Of a stretch of DNA of 64,000 bases, positions 23,901 through 36,981 are shown in pieces; position 1 is the stretch's first letter, and each line of letters opens with the position of its first letter. This stretch comes from Scortum barcoo. Taxonomy: Eukaryota > Chordata > Actinopteri > Centrarchiformes > Terapontidae. The stretch spans positions 6,591,501-6,655,500 of the forward strand of contig CM041540.1 in the NCBI GenBank assembly GCA_023238725.1, read 5' to 3'. The position numbers and the translations under genes were made by a program. The notes beneath the pieces are model-generated. The model searched no databases and was not told where the DNA came from. It worked only from the letters and a program-made list of their open reading frames with translations.

Positions 23901-26900
23901 CTGCTGCTAAAGAAGAGGCAAAGTCCCAGGCCAGTAGTTCTGAAGAGGAACTTAAGTCAGCCAGAGAGGAGTTGGAGAGGCTTTCTAAGCAGAACAGCTC
24001 TGTGTTGGAGAAACACAGCGTTGAAATGAAACTTCTAGAAGAACAGATAGACATATTAACTGTTGAAAGTAAGACCAAAGAGGAGAAGATCCAGGCCCTC
24101 CTGTCAGATCTGGAAATGGCCCGTCAAGCTTTCTCTGAGCAGGAGGGACAAGCCAGGATGCTGAGTGCTCAGCTGGAGGACAGAGAGCTCCTCTCCTCTG
24201 AGCTCGAAAGGAGGCTTCAAGATATGGAAAACAGCATGTTAGAGTACTCTCAGACATCAGAGCTCAACAGTGACACTTTGTCAAAGAAGGACTCTGAGAT
24301 CAGCGAGCTACATCTCCGTCTCAGCCAAAAAGAGCAGGAGATGATGGAGCTCAATGACAGTATGTCAGCTAAACTCCTCCAAGCAGAAGAAGAGAAGTTC
24401 CAGATAGACAGTGAAGTCAGTAAACTGAAGGATCAGATAGTGGAACTGGAGAAAGCTAAAGATGAGAAAGTGGGTAGTGAAGACTCAACAGCTCATGTAG
24501 ATGATGAACTTGATATTTTGCGAAAGGAGAAAGGAGTGCTGGAAACCCAACTGACAAACGCAAAGAAGAAGTTGCAGGCAGCACTTGTGCAACGCAAAGA
24601 GCTTATGAAGAAAGTTGCAGATTTTGAGGTTGAAGCAAAGAAATGGAAAGAGCAGGAAGAAAGAGCAAGAGGAGAAACTACTGCAAACATCCCAGAGGTA
24701 GAACAGTCTAGAGGACAGGAGATTCAGGAAATGGTGGCTAAACTTGTCGAACTTGAGCAAGCTTTAAGATCTAAAGAGGAGGCAGTTGAGGCTCTTGAGC
24801 AGAAAATTAGCCAGCAAGATCAAGTTCTCACTGAGACGCTTGCTCTGAATAAAAAGTTAATTGAAGAAGCTGAAAACTCTCAGCAGGCTGCCATTTCTTC
24901 TGAAACCACTGTGTTACAATCCCAAGTAGCCTCTCTTGAAGCAGAGTGTGAAACCCTCCAGAAGAAAGCCCAGGATGCCCAAGAATCACGCAAAGAAACC
25001 ATCCGCAAAGCTAAAGAGAAAGATAGGCACCATCGTGAACAGCTGAAGCAACAGAAAGAAGAATACAATGAGCTCATGGAGCGTTTTGAGGCGCGGGGCA
25101 GCGAACAAGAAGTTCTTCTGACTAAATTGAGAGAATTAGAAGAAAAGGTGGGTACTAAAAGAGAAGCTCTACCGTGCCAGGAGACCAAGAAAATGGCTGA
25201 AAATGTGGAAAAGCAGGCAGTAGGTGATTGGGTTCAAGAGGACTGGGTGGATTTTGCTACATCTGAGACGGATTCATCACGACCACAATCTAGCGATCCA
25301 GTTCAGCATCCTACGGAGCAGTCTGACGTCCTTTCTGCACAAATGGAGGAATCTCTAAAAGCTCTTGGAGAAGAGATCCAGGCTGTGCGGGCAGCTAACA
25401 CAGAGCTGGAGACGCAGCTGCAGGAAACACAGGCCACTTTGTCACTGAAGGAGGCTGAATTATCGGATTTGGGCAAAGAGCTTCAGGCACTAAAAGAAAA
25501 AGAAGGACAGATTGATGCACTCTCAGAGGAAATTAATGATCTAAGAGAAAAGTATCACCAAGCTGAGTCTTACGCCGAAACCCTGAAAACAGAAATGGAG
25601 GCTGCAGCCAAAGCAGCGTCTGCAGATTCTACATCCTCCATTGCATCTCTTCAGGGTGAAGTGGAAGGCTTCAAGCAGTTCCTCGACAATAAGAACCACG
25701 AAATCATGGAGCTAAGTCAGCAGCTTAGCGAGCAGAACTCTCTCATACGCTCAATGCAGGACACAGTGTCTCAGAAGGATCAGCTGATATCTTCTTTACA
25801 GGGCGAACTGAAGGCCGAGCAAGAAAAAACCCAAAGGTTAGAGGTGGAGGTTCCTCAAAAGCAAGAGGAAGAAAAAGACAGCGAGGCGAAGATCCAGCAG
25901 CTTCAACGCAAGCTCCAGGCTGCTCTCATCTCTCGCAAAGAGGCAATAAAAGAAAACAAAACTCAGAAGGAAAACCTAGCTTCAACTGAGAAGGTCATAG
26001 CTGAACTGCAACAGAAAATGGAGTCTGCAGAAGATGAGCTGGAGAAGCTAAGAGCGGAAAGAATTAAACTCATCGATGAGGTTGATCGGACATTACTTGA
26101 AAACCAAAGCCTCGGATCTTCCTGTGAGAGTCTCAAACTGGCCATGGAGGGCATACTTAACGAGAAAGATGCCTGTAAGAGAGAAGTGGAGTTGGCAAAA
26201 GAGGAGGCCGCCAAAATGTGCAGAGAATGGGAGGAAAAAGTTCATGGCATGAAGGAAGAGTATGAGACTCTGCTCAAATCGTATGAAAATGTTAGTGACG
26301 AGGCGGAGCGAGTGAGACGAGTCCTGGAAGCTGCCAGGCAGGAGCGACAGGAGCTCGCAGCCAGGGTGAGGACACATGAGGCTGCGAGGCAGCAAGCTGA
26401 AAGGCAGGCAGAAGAGGCACAGAAGGAGGTGGATTCAGTGAAAGACAAAATGCGAAAGTTTGCCAAAACAAAACAGCAGAAAATACTGGAGTTAGAGGAG
26501 GAGAATGAGAGACTTCAAGAGATGCAGGAAAAGACCGGAATAAAAAGAGAGGACAAGGCTCTGAAAGCTGAGGTTGAAAGACTTCAAGATGAGCTTGAGG
26601 CTGTCAAAGGTGATTTGGATGCTGCCGTGGCAGAAAGAGACTCGTTAGGGCAGCAGATTAAAGAGTTAAGGGAACAGCTTGCCCAAACAGGAGAGAGAGA
26701 GTCCAGTGTAATTCAGGACACTCTGCTTAGCTCTGCAGCTGTTGTAGAAGAGATTGTCACTGCTCAGCAATCGCACATAATCGTGACTGAAGCACTGCCT
26801 GTTGAGAGTCAGCATGAAGACAAAGAAAAACCCCATATCCCAGAGGAGACCGACCAAATAACTGCAGTGAATGCACCAGAAACACATTTAGAACCTACTG

Positions 26901-29900
26901 AGGAAAAAGAAAAAGCAGGAGAGACTGAAAGTGTTAAAGCTTTATTAGAAGATAAAATAAAGGAGATGGAGGCAGCTGTTAATGCAGAGAGGAAGCTTTG
27001 GCAGGAGCAGCAGGCTGAACTGAAAGCTGGACTTGCCTCTCTTGAGCGAGATCTCCAGGAGAGCAAAGAGAAGGAGAGCCTAATGGCCTCTCTCGAAAAG
27101 TGCCTCCAAGAGAGCAGAGAGAGAGAAAAGAGCCTGATTGAAGAGGGTTCAAAGAGGGAAGCCCAGTTCAAAGAGCTCCTCAGAAGCCTTGAAACTGAGA
27201 AAGATAACTTGGAGGAGCGCCTGATGAACCAGCTGGCTCAGCTGAACGGGAGCATCGCCGGCTACCAGCAAGAGGCAGCGGACAACCGAGAGCACCTGGC
27301 CGAACTGCAGCGGGAGGTGGAGAGGTTGGAAAGGGAGCGGGCCGAACTCGAAGCTGAGGCTCGGAGCGAGAGTGACCGGGCCGCCAGGCTGGAAGAGGAC
27401 ATGAGGCAAGCCCAGAGAGAGAGGGCTGAAGCTGAGGCAGAGTCCAGTAAGCAGAGGGAGCTGGAGCAACAGCTGAGGTCTGCTCAGAGGGTCAAGGAAG
27501 GAAGTCAGAGCAGAGCACGTCAGCTGGAAGAGCTGCTGAGGGAGAAGCAGCTGGAGGTCCGTCAGTTGCAGAAAGACAGCATCCAGTACCAGGAGAGGAT
27601 CAGTGAACTAGGCAGAGAAGCTAAAGCGCTGCAGCTGGGCCGTAATGAGCTCCAGAGCAAACTGGAGCAATCCCAACTGGAGACTTCCAAAACTGTAGAA
27701 GACCTGAAGAGGACTGGAGCAGAGTTGACCAGCTGCATATCCCAGCTGGAGGAGGCCCAGAAGCAGGCCAGCGAGGCTTTAGCCGAGAAAAAGGCCCTTG
27801 AACAAAATGCCCAACAAAAAGAAGCCTTGATGAAAGCTGAGGCAGAGCAAACCCTCGACTCTGTGAGATTCAGGCTGGGAGCCGAGCTGAAGGAGATGGA
27901 GCTGAGACTGGAAGAAGCATATAGCGAAAGAGAAAAGGAAGAGGAAGCCACTGTGGAGGCCAGAGAGATGGCAGAAGGTGCTGAGAGAAGGGCCCAGGAG
28001 ATGCAAGCCCGCCTGGACGAGTCTCTGGCCAGGTTAGCTGCCTTCTCACGCTGCATGTCCTCACTGCAAGACGACCGGGACAGAGTTCTGGATGAGACCC
28101 GGCAATGGGAGACTCGCTTTAATGATGCTCTGCAGGGTAAGGAGTCCGAAGTTCGGGAGGCTGAAACACGAGCCAAGGAACTGGCAGATCAGCTGCAGAA
28201 AGAGTCTGCCGTGAAAGAAGAACTTCAGCTTTCACTCGACAGGTAAAAACCCTTTCTTTTTGTTTTTGTTATTTCTCTTTTTCCTTGGATTGATTACATT
28301 TTGCTTTTTGCTCAAAACTCACAAGATTATTTTTCCTCCAGACTAGAGAAAGCAGAAAAAGATTTGCAGCTGAGACTAGAAGAGGAAGAAAAGAAAGTCA
28401 CAGCAAGCCAAGCTGCCCTAGAAGAGGAGAAGAGCAAGCTTCAGCAAACTACAACTGAACTGCAGTCTGCACAGAATGAAGCTCATGCTCTGAAAAATGA
28501 GGTGGAGAGTCTCCATCAGAGAACCAGAGCTCTGGAGGAGGCTGTCGGTCAGTTGCAGGGTGAAGTCGATCAGGCCAGGACTGAGCTGAGGGAGAGGGAG
28601 GCAGAAGAGAGGCGACTTTGTTTGAACGTGGAGCAACTAGAGACAGACCTGCGCTCCTCTAAAGCTTTGATGGAGAGTCTGCAGACTGAGTTACATGAGA
28701 AGGAAAAGAGGGAAGTGGAAATGCTGGGGGAGAAGGAGCAAGCTGTTGCTGAGGTATTAACATGTTGGATATCAAATACTATATACTGTTCATGGATGTT
28801 TACTGAGAAATCAGTTGGCAGACATTATACTTAACACATTTCACACTACTAATCTGTGTTTTATTTCCTAGGCTGCAGAGGAGGCTAGAAAGGAGGCTGA
28901 CAGCAGGGCACGAGAGGTTGAGGGAGAGCTGGAGCAGAGAAGAGGGGAGTTGCGGGATCTGGAGGAAAAACTGCGAAAGGCAGAGGAAGAGAGCAACAAC
29001 AGAAAAGCCAGACTGGACTCTTTCACGAAGGCCATGGGATCCTTGCAGGATGACAGAGACAGAGTCCTCAACATGTACAAACAGCTGGAGGAGAAACACT
29101 TGCAGGTAATACACAAAAACCTAAAGCCTATAGTATTTATAGAGCTTGTTTTAGTAGCTAATAAAATATTTGTATTGTGTCCCAGGTGATGATGGAGAAG
29201 GACGGTCTGATCCAAGAGGCGGCAGGGGAGAACAACAGCCTGAAGGAAGAGCTGCGCTCTCTGCTGGTCCAGAGAGATGACCTGCACGCTGAAAAGGCTA
29301 AGCTGTCCGCTCAGCTTCACGGCTACCGTGATGAACTTAACCAAGTCCTGAGCATGAAGGACTCCCAACACAAACAGCTTCTGGCAGCTCAGAGAGTGCG
29401 TATTGCATCTCTGGAAAAGGAGCGTGAGGAATTGGAAAGCCAGTTAAAGAGCGTTAGCGGCGCCAGAGAGACAGAAGTGGTAGCAGGAAGAGTGGAGAGG
29501 GAGATTCTTAGCCAGGCTGTTGATGTTACGACAGCATCACAGGTGATAGATGCTCCCGGTGCAGAGGTTGAGAAGCTGAGGGAGCAGCTGCAAGCAGCAA
29601 GAGAACAAGTGGCGTCCTTGGAAGAGAGCCTGCTGAAGGAGAGACAAGAGCAGGAGAGCAAGAGCAAAGAGCTAGCTGAGCTGCGATGGGAGGGAGGTGT
29701 GATGCGGACAGAATCGGAGAGTGCTCAGGAGAGGGTGGCAGAATTGGCCCGAGACTTGCTGGCTGTCGAACAGAAGCTGCTAGAGGAGAAAGAGGTGATG
29801 AAGCAACTGAGAGCAGAGAACCAGTCGTTCTCAAAAGCTATGGCCTCCCTCCAAGACAGCAGGGACCAGGCAGTAAACAAGGCCCAGGAACTGAGCCTGA

Positions 29901-32348
29901 AGCTGGAAGGGATGAGCAAGGCAGGCGGCCACGTAGCACACAGCAGCCCAGGAGGTTCCTCTGGAGAAGTGTGGGGGCTGAAGAACGCACTACAAGCCCT
30001 GCAGAATGACAGGGAGAGACTGGTGAGTAACATGTTTGAGAATAAATGTAAATATTTTGATCATAGGACACGCAGATATTACAACTCTTAAGGGGAAAAT
30101 AGCAATGATGATGAGATTGCTTGTATTATTTTGTGGATTTGCATAATTATCTGCAGTATTTCAACATACTTTTTGCCTTTCCTTCGTTTTTTCTCAGCTG
30201 GAGCAGCTTCAAACACAGACATCTGAGATCAAGAGGCAGAAGTCGCAGCTGTCTCGAATGGGAGCAGGAGAGCTGATTAAAGTCAGCCAGGAGCTGTTTG
30301 AGGAGAAAAAGAAGAACGAAGACATGCTGGGTGTCATAACACAGCTTGAGAATGTGGTGGAAATGGGCAAGCAGGAAATAGAAACTCTCAGGTGGGGGGC
30401 ACAGCCAGCGCTTTGTCATTGTAGTTACTGTTTAACAAAGAAAAGTCATTTATTGTTTGTGACTTTGTGTTTCCTAGACTGGAGCGTATTGACTGGATGG
30501 CTCAAGCAGAGCAGCTGAAGCAGCAGACCCTCGCCACACTCTCAGACAGGGACCAACAACTGCGGCAGCTCACCGCCATGTTGGAGGAGGCTCGCACACA
30601 TAAGCCGAAACTTCAGCAGGAACACTATCAGAGAGAGGTAGAGGTCTGAACTTGTGCTTCAACTCCTGACTGTGAAGGGAAAGTTTCTGTTATAAAACCA
30701 CATGCTTCAGTAGTTTGCAACCTTTTTGGCGCATTACCCCCTAAAATGAATAAAAATCTTACTTTGAGTGTTTTTGTCACACGTTATCGATGTGAATTGT
30801 AAGCAAAAAGATTTTTCTTCTTCACATTGTTTTCAGAGTCCTGAAAGGTTAAAAAATGTCCAGTATTTCACAAGAAACAAAGCAGAAATTTGAGAAAAGT
30901 ACGAAGAAAATGAGAAAGCCAATTATATATGACAGAATTTTCCTTTTTATCCATTAAATATTGGGACCCTGACACAAATACCAACAGGTTGTGTATTTGC
31001 ATCATTCTTCTTCCTTAAGTTTCATATCTCGTAACATATTAGGAATAAATTATTAGAACTTCAGTGGTAGAAATTTTTTAGAATTATTTTGATCTCAAGC
31101 TGCTCTTTATTATCCCTTAGGACACTTGGTTTGCAGAAGGCATAATATAAAGAATGAAATCAGTAAGTCATGATAAGGATGTTGCATATAATGTAATTCC
31201 TCTACAATGTGATGATCTCCTCACAGGGCACAGAGGAAGTGGACAGCGCTCCCGGAGCCCCACAGGAGCGAAGTAGCCTGCAAGACAGCCACGCATACAT
31301 GGCTGAGGTCAAAGAGCTACAGAGAAGGTAAAGTATAGATCAAACTACCACAAATACTGCTTTATAAGTGATTTAATAAAACACACACTAACTTTTTTTT
31401 AACTCTTACATCAGGCTAGATGAAGAGGTGCAGCAGAGGCTGGCTGCTGAGGAGCAGCTAATGGCCACACAGGATCGACTCAAACGGTATGAAACAGGAT
31501 ACAAAAGATTATTAATCCCATGCAAGGAAATTAAAGATGCTATGAGCAAAATTTTTATATATCATTGAATTAAATGACTGTTTCTAACATCAAAAAGAGC
31601 TTGCAGTGACAAACACACAGAAAGTTATCAAATGACTACTGTTCTCCTCAGCTCTCTGGGACTTTTTAGAATCTTCCAGCTGTTTTTCAGCCCACTTTAC
31701 TATTTTGGTTGTTTCTAATCCCTCTCATCAAAGACATTTTCAAGCAAAAAAGCTCAGATGAACCCACTGTATGCTACAGCCAAATCTACAATCTATAGAC
31801 TCCAAATTCTCCAAATTTATATTCCATCTTGTATTAGGTTGCTCTTCCAGATGTTAATTGTATAAAGTGTATAAAGAATTAGATTGGCCTTGATTAAATG
31901 TTTTTAATCGTATATGTACTGCATAATTCATCTAGTCCCTTTTTGTAGTTCTGATAAATTTGCTCAAACAACAAAATATGACAGCTTACATCTGTTTTAT
32001 TGTTATTATCAGTCACGGCCAGGCTAAATGGCACTCTGCGCAAGGGGAGGATCACTCAGAGACTGCTGTTTTCATCGAGCCGCCGGAAGGAGCTGTCACT
32101 CGAGTAAGGCTGCGCTAATGTCCTGTACCACCTCATTTGTCATCCTAATAATCGTAATAATAAAGAGTTATGAACTGTATGTTTCCTGTAACTTTGTCCT
32201 CCTCCTGCAGACTCGAAGAGGTGGCCCGAGTTTGATGCGGATGCTCCGAGTGGCCTTCTGCTCCCGTCAGCGTACACCTCTGCTGCTCAGCCTCTATCTG
32301 CTCACTGTGCACGTCCTGCTGCTGCTGTGTCTGGGCGGATACCTCTGA
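17946..32348 (+). CDS. golgb1: Giantin (golgin B1), Golgi tether
   Basis: Giantin is a very long coiled-coil protein anchored by its C-terminal tail in Golgi membranes, where it tethers COPI vesicles and cisternae. Coding exons: 17946-18014, 18429-18620, 18715-18828, 19012-19179, 19270-19392, 20182-20295, 20529-21201, 21291-21358, 22516-22576, 23157-28242, 28342-28753, 28872-29105, 29186-30022, 30198-30391, 30478-30637, 31227-31327, 31415-31486, 32013-32103, 32211-32348. The total is 2968 residues; human giantin is about 3260. It starts MLSRLATVLQELSGEEG like the family. Nearly all of the chain is heptad-rich (E, K, Q, L), and the 5.1-kb exon alone codes for about 1695 residues. The last exon encodes a basic stretch, MLRVAFCSRQRT, then a hydrophobic tail anchor, LLLSLYLLTVHVLLLLCLGG. 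The penultimate part has DSAPGAPQE, also recalled from human giantin. Neighbour hcls1 is also its neighbour in human. Confidence 0.95.
19522..19845. repeat. 'ctgcaactaatgatt'-type repeat in golgb1 intron
   Basis: A full-length-looking copy begins at 'agagctacaactaacaataa' and ends near 'ttaaccaattagttaatggt'. It contains the inner family phrase 'aaaatatcagaaaatagtcc'. It fills much of the 19393-20181 intron. Confidence 0.65.
21359..22515 (+). other. golgb1 intron, no other feature
   Basis: This 1.16-kb intron holds no exon, RNA gene or clear repeat that I can name. The later 22577-23156 intron is likewise plain AT-rich sequence. Confidence 0.4.
31487..32012 (+). other. golgb1 penultimate-region intron
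   Basis: AT-rich intronic sequence between the exon ending CTCAAACG and the exon beginning TCACGGCCAGG. The frame joins with phase 2 on the left and phase 2 on the right. No repeat or additional gene is evident. Confidence 0.4.
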
Positions 32349-32743
32349 AACCAGCTCCCTTTAACAAACCTGACAGATAAGAGAGGGAGATAGAGAGGGG
32401 AGGGGAAAGGAAGTAGGAGATGTGACACAGACCTAACCCAAGCCATCAATCTGTTTTATATTGTTACATTTAATGAATTTCATCTACACACAAACATTGC
32501 ACTTTACAGGATTGAATCTTGTAGCCAAAGTATGTAGATTTATATAGATTTTAATTATGTTGCTCTTGTGTGACTTTGAGGGTAAGTTTTTCATAAACCC
32601 AAGCAGACAGGACATAAAGGGACATGGTTTAGTTTTTCTTTATGAAAGATCTTTGAGTAGATCATAATCAAGTGTTTCGGCAGATGTTCTTTATGTGCCT
32701 TTAGATTCGAATATAAAAGGGTCACTTTACGTTAGAGCACAAG

Positions 32744-33330
32744 TTTGACATTTTGGGGATTAAACTAGGTCAAATGAAATATGATGCCACATCCAGGAGA
32801 TGGTTACTTTAGCTTTAAAGACTGAGAACCGTGACGAACAGTTAGTCTGACTTTATCAAAAAAAAAAAAAAAAAAAATCCACCCAAATGCAGCTGTAAAA
32901 TATAAAAGAACATTTTTACCAATGTAATGTGAACAAAAGATAGAAGAAGTAAGTCTGATTAGAACTCTTCTCAAAATAATGACTTATAATGATAAAATAA
33001 TTACTATTTTGATAAACCTAGTCATTATTTTGAGATGCTAGCTCGTAATAACTTACAAGGTGTGTTTTTTTTTTTTCATTATTACATTCGCAGAAATGAG
33101 CTTCCACAAATATATAAAAGAAGAGAAATGTCAACAACACAGCACTTCAAATCAAATTATATAATTTGTTAGTTGTGCTAGTCAAGATAGTTTCCCTGTT
33201 TCCTGTTTTTCAGCTAAGCGAATCGTCTTCTCGCTGTAGCTTTTTATTTAACGACAGGTGTGATGAGTCTAAACATCCTGTCATTAACGCTCGGCAGACA
33301 GCAAATAATCCTGTTTCCCAAAATGTCAAA
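32744..33330. mobile_element. MITE-like element with 14-bp terminal inverted repeats
   Basis: TTTGACATTTTGGG at 32744-32757 is matched exactly by its reverse complement, CCCAAAATGTCAAA, at 33317-33330. The inner right part ('gaatcgtcttctcgctgtag', 'taacgctcggcagacagcaa') is the reverse complement of the 'ttattcgctttcttgccgag' phrase of a common fish repeat. Other copies lie at 52395-52680, 53825-53940 and 61965-62345. It sits in the golgb1 3' untranslated region. It has no coding capacity, so a non-autonomous DNA transposon is inferred. Confidence 0.7.
32969..33035. repeat. 67-bp palindrome nested in the MITE-like element
   Basis: TCTCAAAATAATGAC at 32969-32983 and its exact reverse complement at 33021-33035 flank a 37-base AT-rich loop. 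It looks like an independent short palindromic insertion inside the larger element. Confidence 0.7.
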
Positions 33331-33976
33331 TTTTTCTTTTTAAGATGGCTTGAGGTTCAGGATGTGCTGTTTTAGTCCAGTCTCTTCCTCTTCTACTCAT
33401 TTCATGCACAAAAACGGAGCACAGTGCAATTTCTGTTCTTACACATTCCTACTGTGTGTTTTCCTTTTATTTTTATTTTCTTCTTATATAAATCACATTT
33501 TAAAGAGGGAGCATTATATTGATATTTGTACATGTATGTACACGTATTATGTAGGTCAGCTGGATGTGGGTTTTTTTCCCTCTTACATATCCAATAATCC
33601 CTGTCCATGCTTCTGTTTTATTACATTTACTGTAGTTTTTATGGCAGATGAAGCTGCCATTCAGGTGCAATGTTTAACCACAGTGTGGATTCATTCCAGA
33701 GGAGAAAGACTGCTGTGTTTTCTATTATCCATCCCATCATAGACTAATCTGATGTAGCATAATTTATTGTCCAACTGTTGAAACAATTGTCCACTACAGT
33801 ACCAACATATATATATATTGACACCATCCTCTTCATTCTTGTTTATTTAATCGCTCACTGTTGGTGAAATGATGCCTCTATACTCACCTTCTTTTCACAT
33901 TCATGTCTTCTTTCACATCTCACACACTAAAATATACTTTAACTGTAAATAACTGTTTAAAAGGGCTGTAAAGAAA

Positions 33977-33982
33977 AATAAA
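33977..33982 (+). terminator. Probable golgb1 polyadenylation signal
   Basis: AATAAA followed by a GT-rich stretch, about 1.63 kb after the golgb1 stop codon. A second AATAAA lies at 34272-34277. Either or both may be used. The 3' untranslated region would include the MITE-like element. Confidence 0.5.
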
Positions 33983-34279
33983 GTGTACTAAAAGTCTTGA
34001 TGGTTTAGATCAGGGATTGATCCTATTTGCTTATTTGTGTGTCTGTAGAAGAAAAAACAGACATGGGGACTTTTATTTACAGTTTTTCTTTTTATTTAGC
34101 AAACAAAAACACAACTATTTCCTATTGTTTGTGAAGTGATAAAGAATAAATGGGTTATTAATCAGTGATTTTTATTTGTTTCAGCAAATATTTCTGAATA
34201 AAGAGCTCAGGCTCACAACAGACTGTGACCGTTTGAAATGCTGGCCTGTCACTACTACATTCACAGTTTTGAATAAAGG

Positions 34280-36980
34280 TTTTTTATTTTTATGTGAAAG
34301 GGAAGTCTGGGTATAGATTCAACTTGGACAAAGCACAAAGACTTCTGTAGTAGTAATATGGTGAGAGGTGCAGTTTGGGGGGGTAAAGGGTACTAATTTA
34401 CAGGGTTCACAATTGTGGAGGGGCAAATGAAAATCGATTGTAATGATAATTTTAAAACCATTATCACACCAAATCAAACAGCTTCTTAAACATTAATAAT
34501 GGTTCGTCCTGCTTCGCCCCCTTTTTCTGTTTTGAGTTTGCCCAAAGCCTCTTCAGACATCAGGACATTTACAAAAAACAGAAAGGAGAGACTGATGAAA
34601 GAGACCGAGGGGAAAAACAACTCCTCACCAAGGCCTTTCAAAAAAAAACTGAGGGCATAGTTTTGTTCTGGAGTTTGATACAGCTGTTGGATTTAGTTTG
34701 AACAGACATTAACATTAACATCAGCAGCTTACCACAGTTATTCACATGTGAGAAAAAATCAGCTAAACGACAAAGGAAACCCTCAGTGACACAGGAGTAT
34801 TTGAAAAATGTGCAATAGATGAGTGGTCAGCATGTAGTCTCAGCATGGCTCGTTGGGTAATCGGCTAAAAGTAGAAAAGTATGAACCTCAATTTCAAAAA
34901 AGGGAACAAGGTGAGTCTCAAAGAGGGTGAGCTCAGTGAACTATTCTCCCGAGCTGTTACGAAATTAACACCTGAATGTGCAGTTAGGCTGCTACCATTT
35001 TAATTAACGTGCGTAAACCAGACTGAAGGGAAAAGGTCACTGTACGAGAAGGCAGAAAATGCACAAAGTCTCAGCCTAAACAAACAAAAGGAGAGCACAA
35101 CAAAGTCTTCATAAAACAATAAAAGGTCATCCTTAATGAACGTCTCAGAACAAAAAGAGATCTTAGAAACGACTCAGGTACAGGGCCCAGAAATTCATGC
35201 TATGCTCCTGCTCATAGCACAGAATAATAAAATAATATATATCATAATATATATCATAATCATATAAATTCAGAAATAGTCTGAATTACTGAATATGGAT
35301 GTTAAAATAGTTCAGATTTAATGAATCAACAGAACGGAGCTAGTGCAACAAAAATCAGGTTCAGCAGGAGAAAACTGTATATTTAACTTTTTATGCAGGA
35401 TGTTAATCTGATTTCCATGTAATATAATGTACTTAAATTTAATAAAATTTGCTGAATATTTTTTTGTTATTTTTGTTTAACATGAATTTTTAACAGCTTT
35501 GAACATCTAAATGTGTGCAGAAAATGTGTAAGTTCTGACTGTGATTTTATTGTTTATTTACTTAACTCCTGAAGTTTGGCTGCTCACATATCTGCCTGGT
35601 TTTTCCATCACAGGTTGTTTTAGCTGTGTGAGTCTGCCCCCAAGTGTTAAAACCACACTGCAACTGGCTAAATCACATTTTTAGACTTCCCTGCATTCAA
35701 AATCAGCTCATAAAATATTTTTAAAATTAAGAAACTGTAACTACAGTGATAATGATAGCCCATAATTGCAAAGTCCTTAAAGTAGTCATAGCAGCTCCTT
35801 TAATATAAAACTCTCCATTTACTTTCATGATTGTTTTGTCTTATTTTTTAATGCTAGTTTTCCGTAAGCACCTGAACGCAGCATGTCTTCTTTTTTAATT
35901 TAATAAATACAATACCTTTGAATTATATTTTAATTATGTTTTATTCTACGGATATATCAGTTACTAGCAGAAAGTGTTATTTTAATTAGTTAATTGATTT
36001 AAAAAAAAAAAATAATATATCGATTATTTACATCAAGGGGCGTTCACGTCCGCAGGCTCGTCGTTCACTTGTCGGTTCACCAAACTGTCACAACTGGTGT
36101 GAAGACCTTCAACAAGACTTTTTAAAATCTGTTAAAAGCTCTGTTATCCACATAAACACGGATTTACTGCGCTGACAATCAAAGGTAAACGTTGTTTTCT
36201 TCTTCAGACTAACTCGCTCAAACGCCTGCATGTTTGACTTTTTTTATTTTGCAATGTTTAAACTCACATTAAGGAAGTAGATTTAGTCAGACGGGGTCTA
36301 ACGTGAAGCTTATGAAACCCTCGGCGAAAATATACACGGTTTTATTCGCAATTATATGAAGAAAATAGATATTTATAGACTCATGAATGTATTCAAAAGT
36401 AATTAGATAAATACGGTAAAACTAGTAGGGATGATACACACATGTAAGTCCAATATTTACTATATTATGTCCATTATTACTGCAATTATCTTCCTGTAAG
36501 TATCATTTAAAGCTGTTAAGTGATAGTAAAAGTTAATTCGTGATAATTATTCCTATATAATTAATTTGAATGATATTTATTGTATTCATATTTCTAGAAA
36601 TAGATACTCTTGTTTTCAGTGTGTTACAGAAGATTTTAAGCTCTGCAGTAAGTAATTCCCTTAAATAATGTGTTTCATATGATGCTGTATGAGTGTGTTT
36701 TAGTGTCTTTCTACTGCATGAAGTGTGTCTCATTATGGGGAAATGAAGCATTCATGTTGAAAATAACTTAACTTCCTTTCTGGGACTTCAGCAAATGGTG
36801 GTCAGAGCTTGTGGTTGTTCAGTCAGGTTATCCAGTCATCATAACAAAGAAATAGCCTGACGGACTGTGAGTGCATATGAGAGAAGACTTTTACAGTGAT
36901 ATGTGCAGCACACGATCGGGTTATTAATCAAAAGTTATCTGCAGTGTGGCTCATGTGTGTTTTATCCCCCCCCCACTCCA
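34280..36980. other. golgb1-hcls1 gap with hcls1 upstream exon and promoter
   Basis: Most of this stretch shows no coding signal. Around 36035-36184 the GC content rises and the sequence ends in AAAG followed by GTAAAC, a plausible donor for an untranslated first exon of hcls1 joined to the acceptor at 36981. From 36185 to 36980 is then intron 1. The exon and promoter are inferred from position only. Confidence 0.4.
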
Positions 36981-36981
36981 G

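Noticed and set aside
27562..28176. 204-codon open frame on the minus strand inside golgb1
   Set aside because: It is the mirror of coiled-coil codons: Glu/Lys/Gln-rich sense sequence gives Ser/Leu/Phe-rich antisense. No splice or promoter context; the same effect produces all other minus-strand frames between 20.3 and 30.4 kb.
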